Assembly: GCF_011769525.1 (NCBI RefSeq)
Contig: NZ_CP050440.1
Coordinates: 2,667,501 to 2,731,500, forward strand
Length of the DNA stretch: 64,000 nucleotides
DNA from: Tolypothrix sp. PCC 7910
GTDB taxonomy: Bacteria > Cyanobacteriota > Cyanobacteriia > Cyanobacteriales > Nostocaceae
Reading direction: 5' to 3'
In this document: positions 56,242 through 64,000 of the stretch, one piece after another
Position numbering within the stretch: position 1 is the first letter of the stretch
How the letters are laid out: every line of letters starts with the position of its first letter
The notes under the pieces: generated by a model
What the model saw: only the letters and a program-made list of their open reading frames with translations
What the model was told of the DNA's origin: nothing
Database searches by the model: none
Made by a program: the position numbers and the translations under genes

Positions 56242-57153
56242 ATGATTAGTATATTTGATTATATACAAAAGTATCCACGAAGAGCAAAGCAACTTTTGGG
56301 GATTAATTATGACCAATTTACTGACCTTGTAAACTATGCTAAAAACAGTCATGAAGAAGAACAACTCAAATTGGAACAGAAGAAAGTTAGAATACATCGT
56401 CGTGGAGGTGGACGCAAAGAATTATTATCCATCCCAGAACAAGTATGTTTGTGCTTGTTTTATCTGAGACAAATACCCACATTTGAAGTTTTAGGAATAA
56501 TGTTTGGTATATCAAAAACTTTATCTAATGATACTTTTCATTACTGGAGAAAAATATTACGTAAGATTCTCCCTTCTAGTTTAATAGAGCAAGTAGAAAA
56601 TAAAGAAGGAGATTTGCTCATTATACAAGAAATATTAACGAATTTTAAGTTGCTAGTTGATAGCGTAGAACAGCCTATAGATAGACCATCTGACAACGAA
56701 GAACAGAAAAAGTTCTTTTCGGGAAAGAAAAAACAGCATACTATAAAAAACCAGATAGTTTCCTTGCCAGAGGGAAAAGATATTATTGATGTTACAGTAG
56801 GCTCTCCAGGGCCAACAGCAGACATAAAATTATTTAGAGAGCAACAAACAAAATTTGATGAAAAACAAGAATTTACGGGAGATAAAGCGTATCAAGGTGG
56901 GAATAATATTACTACCCCTCATAAGAAGAAAAGAAAACAACAATTAAATGAACAACAAAAAGAAGAAAATAAAGCTCTATCAAGTAAGCGTATATTTGTT
57001 GAGCATTTAATACGTATTGTAAAAATTTTCCAAGTGGCATCACAAAGATTTAGATTAAATGCTGATGTTTATAATGAAATAGTTTTGTTAGTTTGTGGTC
57101 TAGTAAGACTGCGAATTGGCACTTTCGTATTACCGAATAGCGCCATAAATTAG
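56242..57153 (+). CDS. IS5-like / DDE_Tnp_4 transposase
   Basis: 303 residues, apparently full length. Helix-turn-helix-like QVCLCLFYLRQIPTFEVLGIMFGIS near 70-95. DDE candidates: Asp in LLVDSVEQPID near 139, Asp in TGDKAYQGG near 213 and Glu in RIFVEHLIRIVKIF near 250. It starts 29 bp after the IS4 remnant, in the divergent promoter region of unit 2. I could not identify its terminal inverted repeats. Confidence 0.88.
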   Translation: MISIFDYIQKYPRRAKQLLGINYDQFTDLVNYAKNSHEEEQLKLEQKKVRIHRRGGGRKELLSIPEQVCLCLFYLRQIPTFEVLGIMFGISKTLSNDTFHYWRKILRKILPSSLIEQVENKEGDLLIIQEILTNFKLLVDSVEQPIDRPSDNEEQKKFFSGKKKQHTIKNQIVSLPEGKDIIDVTVGSPGPTADIKLFREQQTKFDEKQEFTGDKAYQGGNNITTPHKKKRKQQLNEQQKEENKALSSKRIFVEHLIRIVKIFQVASQRFRLNADVYNEIVLLVCGLVRLRIGTFVLPNSAIN

Positions 57154-58042
57154 TATCAATTAAAAATTGTGTTTGCGTTAGGCAAGATTATGTATTTTTC
57201 TGCTCTAAACTATCAGTAACTATATCAAACACTTATTGTTCCATTGCAACAGAATCTGCAAGGACTGGTCTCAAAGCCTTGTAAATATAGGCTTGCGAGT
57301 TTTCGGACGGGTCTATTTATCGCGGACTTTATCATTTTAGTGTTGCCCATGACAAAGGCAAGGCTGATGATCCGATTAAATACTTTGCTGCAAAAGAGAA
57401 TCAAGATTTAGGAGTAGTCAAAGCCCTCCGAAAACCAGTCCCCAAGCTAAATTTGTCCCCTTTTTTCGCACCCCCTTGACAAATCTGCCATTTCCTTAAC
57501 CTCTCACAGGTGACTCTTTGTTTTCATTGCTGGAAGTGCGATCGCGATCGCGATCGCTCTAGCTTTTGCGTCCAACTATCACTCTTATTCTTCGCATTTT
57601 CTGATAGGCAATGCGAGCGCTCAATCAACTTCAGTATAATTACTTATTGTTCATCTTTCTAAGTTCGGATATTCTGATCGCCAGCTTGTTGTTTGGGCAA
57701 GTTTGCGATCGTATTGCACTACCATGAACCTGTTATCCGTATATTTCCTGACATTCACTATCAATCCATCAATACTCTTTCTCCAAGAGAGATAGTTGTT
57801 TTCGCTACCCTGGCGAAGATTAGCAAATATAAAGAAATACCTTTGAAATAGAGGTTTTGGGGAGTGAAAGTATAGAATATCAGGCATTTACTGCGTAACT
57901 TACTTCTGAGGTAGCCTACCTTACCTGAGTTCACAAGGATAATAGCTGTTTTAAAATCACCTAAGCAGCATCGTCAAAATTACGTAGTTAATTTTTGTAT
58001 TAATTTTTTTAATAAAAAACAGAATTATATAATTAAACGCTG
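57154..58042. other. Intergenic region with debris and triple HIP1
   Basis: A frame at about 57306-57480 (GSIYRGLYHFSVAHDKGKAD, then DPIKYFAAKENQDLG..., ending FFAPP and stop) looks like a fragment of a larger unidentified gene. Three overlapping HIP1 octamers lie at about 57540-57557. The last ~140 bp should include the unit-2 glycosyltransferase promoter. Confidence 0.5.
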
Positions 58043-58372
58043 ATGATTAAGCAAGAACTTGAAGAGAATGGGTATGCAGTCATAGATTTTCTTAGTCAAA
58101 CTGAAGTACAAAGTCTGCTCAACTTTGATAAAAACTCTCCTTTTCCTCAAAATCTATTAGCTGCGGGGATGACTTTTAGCATAAATACATCAGACTTAGC
58201 ATACCGAACGCTACTTACTCAGGAAGTAAAAAAGTATTTTGCTCAAAAATTAGCAATTTTATTTCCTGAATATAGAATAATGCTTTGTAATTTAGTTTTT
58301 AAAAGTCCTGACGTTTTATCTAGCGAAATGCCTCTAAATCAAGACCCATCTTTAGTAGAGAGACATTTCTAA
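58043..58372 (+). CDS. PhyH-like dioxygenase N-terminus, unit 2 (frameshifted)
   Basis: 109 residues (MIKQELEENGYAVIDFLSQT...), paralogous to 50068-50367. It ends PLNQDPSLVERHF and stop. Adding one T to TTT at 58366-58368 gives VERHFLKSFGVWCPLMDVDEQNG, exactly colinear with INNTLLKTFGVWVPLIDVKEQNG in unit 1. The iron-ligand His of HQD is Asn here (NQD), so the domain is probably inactive even if the frame is restored. Confidence 0.75.
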   Translation: MIKQELEENGYAVIDFLSQTEVQSLLNFDKNSPFPQNLLAAGMTFSINTSDLAYRTLLTQEVKKYFAQKLAILFPEYRIMLCNLVFKSPDVLSSEMPLNQDPSLVERHF

Positions 58373-58395
58373 AATCATTTGGAGTATGGTGTCCT

Positions 58396-61300
58396 TTGAT
58401 GGATGTAGATGAGCAAAATGGCTGTCTTCATATTGTCAAAAAAAGTCATTTACTCAATTCAAAACCAAGACCATTTTGGGCTTTTGACGGCTTTCCCTAC
58501 AGTCAAGATATTTTATCACTGATGCAACAAAAATATCTGATCAGTGTTCCCATGAAAGCCGGACAAGCACTGATATATGACAAGCGACTTTTTCATGGTT
58601 CGCCACCCAATACAACTACTTTTACAAGAATCGCAGCTATATGCAGCTTAGTTCCTCAAAATATCTTGACTCATTTTTGTTACAGAGAGTCACTAACCTC
58701 AAACAAGCTAGAAGTATTTGAGGTAGAGGATGAATTTTACGATCACTACACTGTCGGTCAAAAACCAGAAGGCGTGAAAAGTTTAGGTGTCTCTAATTAT
58801 GAAGTTGAACCAGTAACACCAGCACTACTTGTAGAAAAACTAGAAACACAAAATTTATATATGAAATCTCCTAATTCAATCAACTTTGAAATTAACTTTA
58901 AGCCGCAACTTTTAGAAAAACTTAACTCATCCCCTCAAAAAGTAGCAATCCTCGTCAGCAATGAATTTGAAGGATTTTCTCGAAATGGGGGAATAGGTAC
59001 TTATTACACAACCTTAAGTCAAAAACTAAAATCTGATGGCTGGTACGTCATTCTACTGCTTTGTCAAACTGAAACTGATTTTCAAGGAGAAGCCAGTTTT
59101 CCTAATGTAGATTGCGTCTTCTCTACTCATGAAATAGAACAGGTTTTAAATCTCCAACCTATTCATCATCAAATTTTATCTACAACTCAGCAAGATAAAA
59201 TCAGCAATAGCTTTGACTATGAGAATTTTTCTTGCCTATTCTTCACTCAAGCAGTTGTAAACACCTTCTCAGATGCAGTCATATATATAGAATTTCCTGA
59301 AATTTGGGGATTTGGCTACCGTACAATTCAAGCCAAACAAACTGGACTTTTAGGTAACAGTTGTCTAATTGGTGTCACTTCTCATGGTTCCTTTGAATGG
59401 TTGCGAGAAGTAAATAGCCAACACACTACAGAATTACCTCAATGGTTCTGGAAAGATTACCACTACGAACAATTCTCCTACGAAAACGCCGATATCACTT
59501 ATTTTCCTTCTTACTTCCTCAAATCAAAACTAGAAAGCTACGGCTGGAAAACCTCTCACGCCAAACATTTACCTTATTTTCTACCAATTCTAGAACTACC
59601 AATTACCAATCAAGAAATAATTCAGCTAGATTCTGCCAAAATCCCCCTCATCTTTTTTGGTCGTCTTGAAGAACGAAAAGGACTCTGCACTTTTATAGAA
59701 GCAATTAAATCATTAGAATCTACCTTAGTTAATAAAATTCAAATTATATTTATCGGTAAAATTATTCCCCTACAATCATCTCAATTCCAACATTTAAACA
59801 GTCAGGAATATATTCAACAACAACTGGGTAACTACTTTAATTACCACCTATTATATGATTTATCTAGTCAAGCAGCAATTCAATTCATCACCGCACTAAA
59901 ACAGCCAATTGTTTGCCTCACTAGCCTACAGGAAAACTTTCCGAATGCAGCGCTAGAAATGGGACAATTACCTGTGAGTTTAATTGTTTCAGATACAGGA
60001 GGATTTAGCGAAACCTTAAACTTAATTGAACGTGCTGATGGTGTGCGTTGGTTTGAAGCTGGAAATTTTCATGCCTTAACTCAAGCTATCATACAAGCCA
60101 TTCATAACTATCCAGAAAACCCATCCACTCCTCAACAAGATTTATTAGAAAAAATCAATCAACGCTTATTAAACCAGAAATTAGAATACATGAGCCAAGC
60201 CTTTATAGACGCAGCACCCAAAGCACCTCAAACTCCAAAAGTAACTATTGGAATTACCTGCTTACAACCAACTTTAACCTTATTAGAATGCTTAGAAAGC
60301 CTAGATAAACAAACTTATACTAACTTTGATGTCATTGTTTTATATATTTCCTCTTCAAGCAATGAAGTCATAGAAAATCTCATCATTCAAGCGCAAACCA
60401 AATATCCTAACTATAAATACTTAAGTACAGAAGCTAATAGAAGTTTAGGAGAAACTTATAACTACCTAGTAGATTTGGCAGATGGGGAATACTTTATCCA
60501 ATTTTCACCAGAACAAATAGCTTTACCATTGATGGTAGAAAAGCTAGTTACAGCAGCTTGGGAGGCTAATGCAGATATAGTGGTGTGTCCGCAAGCCACA
60601 ACTAAAGAAGGAGAAGCAGTAGAAACCCTTACTTTGATTGATGGCTGTTTGCTCAACCTGTTAGAATTTAACTACAATCGGGATATCTCTGCATTATTTT
60701 CCCTGAAACTGCTCAAAGAGTTCCCCTATTCGTCAGAAAGAGGATTGTTAGCACTCAATTGGCAGATTTTAGCAGCTGCGATCGCCACTGACAAACCCAT
60801 TGCTTACTATCCCTACCCTCTCTATCTCACTCACAGCCCTTCCCACACCATCATTACTCCAGCCAATCTTGCCAAAGAACGTTACTACCTACGTCAATAC
60901 TTATTCCAAATTGAGCCATCTAAGTGGAATCAGCGTCAACTCAATCTGCTGCTGACAGGTGTTGAACAACTCTTGCAATCAAAGCAGCAAGTATCCACCA
61001 ATATTCAACAATTATCTCCCCAGTCCCAAGCTTGGATGCTCACTGCACAGCAAATTCAAGACGAACTCACACATATACAATCTTGGAACCAACAACTACT
61101 AGCCGGAAAAGATTGGTTAGAAGCACAATGGCAATCTTGGATGCTGAAAGCACAAAAAGCAGAAGTCGAGGTAGAAAAAAGACAGCTTACCATCAACACA
61201 ATGCAAAGTAGTCGCTTTTGGCGACTCCGCAATAGTTGGATTAAATTCAAACAAAGATTAGGAGTCAAAAATGCCGATCGACTTCAGCTAGCATCGCAAG

Positions 61301-63564
61301 TTTATGCCGATTCTCGCATTCGTGATTTAGTGACTCTCATCGCCACTCGCAAAATTAAATACTTCCAAGCTGAACCTTCCCCAACTCCTGTCGTTTCGAT
61401 TATCTCTTCCTTTTTCAACGACTATCTATATTTTGAAACCACTTATCGCAGCATTATCAATCAAACCTTCCAAAACTGGGAATGGATTATTGTTGACGAC
61501 GCTTCAACTCATCCCGATGCAGTAGCATTCATTCAATCCTTACCAGAAAGAACCAAGAAAATTAGAATTAGTTTCCATACTACCAATCAAGGCGTAGCCG
61601 CAGGTAGAAATACTGCGATCGCCCAAGCGCAAGGTAAATATCTATTTTTTATCGATATGGACGACATTATCGACCCTACATACATCGAAAAATGCGTCCT
61701 CTTCCTAGAAACCCATCCAGAATTTTCCTTAGTTAACTCCTACGCCGTTGGCTTTCAAGCAGAAGAATATTGGTGGAATCGCGGCTTGAGTAAGCCTAGT
61801 GCATTTTTTGCCGCCAATCAAGTCACAGGTCGATTGCTTTATCGAAAATCAGACTTTAATCAACTGGGGGGATTCGATCCAGAAAAAAGCTTAAACCCCT
61901 ATGCAGATTGGGAACGGTGGTTGAAAGCAATATCCAATCACCAAAAAGGATGGACAATTCCAGAATACTTGGACTGCTATCGTCGTACCACTTCTGGGAT
62001 GCTTGCAACCTTTTTGCATAACAGTACAGAAGTCAAACGTGTCACTGAGTTAATCCAGTCTCGCTATCGGGACTTTTTTACTCATACCCCTCCCCAAGAT
62101 ATTTATCTCAACCGCCACTCTTTTGAATCTAACCAAATTCAGTTAAAAATTCCAGTTACAAACACCCTCACTCGCTACAATTTTGGGAAACGCATTCTAT
62201 TTTTCTTCCCTTTTCTAGAAGTTGGTGGATCTGACAAATTTAACTTAGATTTATTAACTTTATTAGAACAACGTGGTTACGACATTACTATCGCCACCAC
62301 CTTAAAATCCGAACATACTTGGCATCAACACTTCTACCAAATTACACCAGATATTTTTCACCTCCCCAACCTTTTAGATCGAGTTCACTGGTTAGCCTTT
62401 AGCCGCTACATTATTGAATCACGCCAAATTGATATTTTCGTTATTTCTAACTCCTACATCGCTTATTACTTCTTACCCCTACTTCGTGCCGAATTTCCTC
62501 AAGTTGCTTTTATTGACTATACCCACACCTGCGACCCTGGTTGGCGAGGTAACGGCTATCCTAGAGTTTCTTGTCAATTTAGTCGCTTCCTCGATTATCA
62601 GGTTGTTTCTTCTCAACATCTTGCCAAACTTTATCAAAGTATAAATCCCAAAATTAGTGCTAAGTTGAAAGTTTGCTATACCAGTATTGATACAAATAAA
62701 TGGCAACCAAATCTGCAAAAACGTAACGAACTCCGTTCTTGGTTGTGTGTATCAGAACAAACTGTTGTGATATTATTCCCTGCGAGAATAGTCGAGCAAA
62801 AACGTCCTTTATTTTTATTAGAAATTATTAAAGAATTAGAAAAAAAATCTCTTCAAATTTCACTAATTATTTTAGGAGAAGGTCATCTTCTCCCAGCCAT
62901 GAAAACCAAAATTAGTCAACTTGGTTTAGATTCGATTTGTCGAATTTTACCGACCGTTGACTCCGAACAAATGCTGAAATTTTACTCGGCTGCTGATATC
63001 TTTCTACTACCTTCAGAATACGAAGGAATTTCTCTGGCAACTTATGAAGCTATGTCAATGGAATTACCTGTAGTAGCCGCTGATGTTGGTGGACAAAAAG
63101 AATTAGTGACACCGGAAACTGGATTTTTGATAGCTAAAGGAAATAGTGATGCCGCAGAAGTACAAGAGTATGTCAATGTTTTGGTGGCACTCATTCAAGA
63201 CCCATCTTTACGCCGTCAAGTAGGAGTAGCTGCACGTCAGCGAGTTGGGGATTTATTTCCGTTAGATGCAATGGCCAAGCAGATGGAGATGATTTTTGCT
63301 GATGCTATTAAAGCACGCCAAATTCAACCCCAACCTGTAATTAATAGTCAAACAGAAACTGAAACTTTATTACTCGCACTTGAGTATATGCAAGAGACTG
63401 TTACAGAATCCCAGCCTCAATCAGATAGAGTGCAAATTTATAGTGAACCTACAACGAAACAACTCTTAATTTCTCTTTTAAGAAAGCTCAAAAAATATCA
63501 TACGCTTAAAGGCTTATTTTGGCTTTCAAGCAGATTCAGATACACAATCAAATCATTACTTTGA
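58396..63564 (+). CDS. Giant glycosyltransferase fusion: PhyH remainder-GT4-GT2-GT2-GT4
   Basis: 1722 residues. Residues 1-~130 finish the PhyH-like domain (DKRLFHGSPPNTT). First GT4-like domain about 170-610 (GGIGTYYTTLSQKL, FFGRLEERKGL, LQENFPNAALEMGQLP). First GT2-like domain about 615-830 (VTIGITCLQPTLTLLECLES). A helical coiled linker follows to about 980. Second GT2 about 1000-1240 (VSIISSFFNDYLYFETTYRS, IIVDDASTHPD, FIDMDDIIDPTY). Second GT4 about 1270-1640 (PARIVEQKRPLFLLE, LPSEYEGISLATYEAMSMELP). It could add several sugars in one polypeptide. The next GT starts 29 bp on. Confidence 0.9.
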   Translation: MMDVDEQNGCLHIVKKSHLLNSKPRPFWAFDGFPYSQDILSLMQQKYLISVPMKAGQALIYDKRLFHGSPPNTTTFTRIAAICSLVPQNILTHFCYRESLTSNKLEVFEVEDEFYDHYTVGQKPEGVKSLGVSNYEVEPVTPALLVEKLETQNLYMKSPNSINFEINFKPQLLEKLNSSPQKVAILVSNEFEGFSRNGGIGTYYTTLSQKLKSDGWYVILLLCQTETDFQGEASFPNVDCVFSTHEIEQVLNLQPIHHQILSTTQQDKISNSFDYENFSCLFFTQAVVNTFSDAVIYIEFPEIWGFGYRTIQAKQTGLLGNSCLIGVTSHGSFEWLREVNSQHTTELPQWFWKDYHYEQFSYENADITYFPSYFLKSKLESYGWKTSHAKHLPYFLPILELPITNQEIIQLDSAKIPLIFFGRLEERKGLCTFIEAIKSLESTLVNKIQIIFIGKIIPLQSSQFQHLNSQEYIQQQLGNYFNYHLLYDLSSQAAIQFITALKQPIVCLTSLQENFPNAALEMGQLPVSLIVSDTGGFSETLNLIERADGVRWFEAGNFHALTQAIIQAIHNYPENPSTPQQDLLEKINQRLLNQKLEYMSQAFIDAAPKAPQTPKVTIGITCLQPTLTLLECLESLDKQTYTNFDVIVLYISSSSNEVIENLIIQAQTKYPNYKYLSTEANRSLGETYNYLVDLADGEYFIQFSPEQIALPLMVEKLVTAAWEANADIVVCPQATTKEGEAVETLTLIDGCLLNLLEFNYNRDISALFSLKLLKEFPYSSERGLLALNWQILAAAIATDKPIAYYPYPLYLTHSPSHTIITPANLAKERYYLRQYLFQIEPSKWNQRQLNLLLTGVEQLLQSKQQVSTNIQQLSPQSQAWMLTAQQIQDELTHIQSWNQQLLAGKDWLEAQWQSWMLKAQKAEVEVEKRQLTINTMQSSRFWRLRNSWIKFKQRLGVKNADRLQLASQVYADSRIRDLVTLIATRKIKYFQAEPSPTPVVSIISSFFNDYLYFETTYRSIINQTFQNWEWIIVDDASTHPDAVAFIQSLPERTKKIRISFHTTNQGVAAGRNTAIAQAQGKYLFFIDMDDIIDPTYIEKCVLFLETHPEFSLVNSYAVGFQAEEYWWNRGLSKPSAFFAANQVTGRLLYRKSDFNQLGGFDPEKSLNPYADWERWLKAISNHQKGWTIPEYLDCYRRTTSGMLATFLHNSTEVKRVTELIQSRYRDFFTHTPPQDIYLNRHSFESNQIQLKIPVTNTLTRYNFGKRILFFFPFLEVGGSDKFNLDLLTLLEQRGYDITIATTLKSEHTWHQHFYQITPDIFHLPNLLDRVHWLAFSRYIIESRQIDIFVISNSYIAYYFLPLLRAEFPQVAFIDYTHTCDPGWRGNGYPRVSCQFSRFLDYQVVSSQHLAKLYQSINPKISAKLKVCYTSIDTNKWQPNLQKRNELRSWLCVSEQTVVILFPARIVEQKRPLFLLEIIKELEKKSLQISLIILGEGHLLPAMKTKISQLGLDSICRILPTVDSEQMLKFYSAADIFLLPSEYEGISLATYEAMSMELPVVAADVGGQKELVTPETGFLIAKGNSDAAEVQEYVNVLVALIQDPSLRRQVGVAARQRVGDLFPLDAMAKQMEMIFADAIKARQIQPQPVINSQTETETLLLALEYMQETVTESQPQSDRVQIYSEPTTKQLLISLLRKLKKYHTLKGLFWLSSRFRYTIKSLL

Positions 63565-63593
63565 ACTAATAGTTAATTTCAAAAACAGCTTCT

Positions 63594-64000
63594 ATGGCAA
63601 AAATTGCAATTATTTCTACAATGGGGGGGTATGCTTGGGGCGGCAGTGAATATCTGTGGGCGGCGATGGCTAAAGAAGCCTTAGCCGAAAAGCATGAAAT
63701 TTTAATTTCGGTTTATGATTGGTCAACTACTCATCCCTTAATGATAGAACTGCAACAACAAGGAGCTAAGATATTTCCTAGAAATCGGAAAAAACCTTTT
63801 TATAGAAAAATTATTCAAAAGCTGAGTCAAAGTTTATCATTTTTACGATTTTTATCAGTTAGCTTTTCTTATTATCCTATCTTTGAAAGTAATCCAGATA
63901 TTATTTATATCAGTTGTGGAAGTATTTATGAAATTATTTATGATTTCCCATTGCTACAATTATTAGAATTAAGTTCAATTAATTATGTAATTATTAATCA
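63594..64000 (+). CDS. Glycosyltransferase family 4-like protein, 3' end outside window
   Basis: The ATG at 63594 opens MAKIAIISTMGGYAWGGSEY, LWAAMAKEALAEKHEILISV... through base 64000 without stop. GG(Y/S)xxGGSExLW is the donor-side N-terminal loop of GT4 enzymes. It lies 29 bp after the giant glycosyltransferase, same operon. An unusual G7 run falls at about 63622-63628 near the start. Confidence 0.85.
   Translation, partial: MAKIAIISTMGGYAWGGSEYLWAAMAKEALAEKHEILISVYDWSTTHPLMIELQQQGAKIFPRNRKKPFYRKIIQKLSQSLSFLRFLSVSFSYYPIFESNPDIIYISCGSIYEIIYDFPLLQLLELSSINYVIIN

Noticed and set aside
57651-57887. 78-aa minus ORF
   Set aside because: No SD, no family and no neighbour support in a debris-filled gap.

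Overview
The window looks like chromosomal DNA of a filamentous, probably heterocystous (Nostocales) cyanobacterium. The evidence is its AT-rich composition, very frequent HIP1 octamers (GCGATCGC), short tandem heptamer repeats of the Nostoc type (CCCTGTT-, CAATAAC- and CCACACC-like), large NRPS/PKS genes, AAA-like/WD40 proteins, a Uma2 protein, a DUF98 chorismate lyase and a PaO-like Rieske oxygenase. No rRNA, tRNA or CRISPR array was seen.

Region 1 (1-19,622, all minus strand) is a hybrid NRPS/PKS operon transcribed leftward and running off the left edge. In order: a stand-alone acyl-AMP ligase, a stand-alone carrier protein (ATGA overlap), a three-module NRPS (C-A-T x3), a one-module PKS (KS-AT-cMT-ACP) and an NRPS with a TubC-type docking domain, C-A-T and the start of another C domain. 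The A-domain pocket residues, aligned by eye to GrsA, match the classical Thr, Leu, Phe and Pro signatures. Colinearity gives acyl-Thr-Leu-Phe-(C-methylated C2 unit)-Pro-..., with no thioesterase in view.

Region 2 (19.6-34.5 kb) holds a 14-blade WD40/AAA-like protein, an HTH/AAA-like protein, a chorismate lyase-like protein, a Rieske oxygenase, a TerB-like protein, an MscS channel, a truncated acyl-CoA ligase and a ferritin-like protein. Five same-orientation copies of a 9-bp-period iteron element, plus one opposite copy, lie in the long intergenic gaps of this region and nowhere else that I noticed.

Region 3 (35.0-39.7 kb) is a plasmid- or phage-like accessory block: small unknown genes, an XRE repressor, a duplicated-domain protein, and a coupled DinD/BRO-like, AlkB-like and winged-helix gene set.

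Region 4 (39.8-64.0 kb) is a cell-surface glycan locus. It has APS kinase (PAPS supply), a Wzm/Wzt-type ABC exporter, two convergent TPR-sulfotransferases, and then a segmental duplication. Each unit pairs a minus-strand X-UbiA-TPR gene (X = class-II terpene-cyclase-like toroid in unit 1, SAM methyltransferase in unit 2) with a divergent plus-strand gene fusing a phytanoyl-CoA-hydroxylase-like dioxygenase to glycosyltransferases. The two units share a tract of about 517 bp that appears identical, and unit 2 has been invaded by transposases. Three of the four large genes carry single-base frameshifts at short homopolymers, so they are either decaying, phase-variable or affected by base-calling errors. 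This duplicated UbiA-TPR / PhyH-GT module and the iteron family are the most novel-looking parts of the window.
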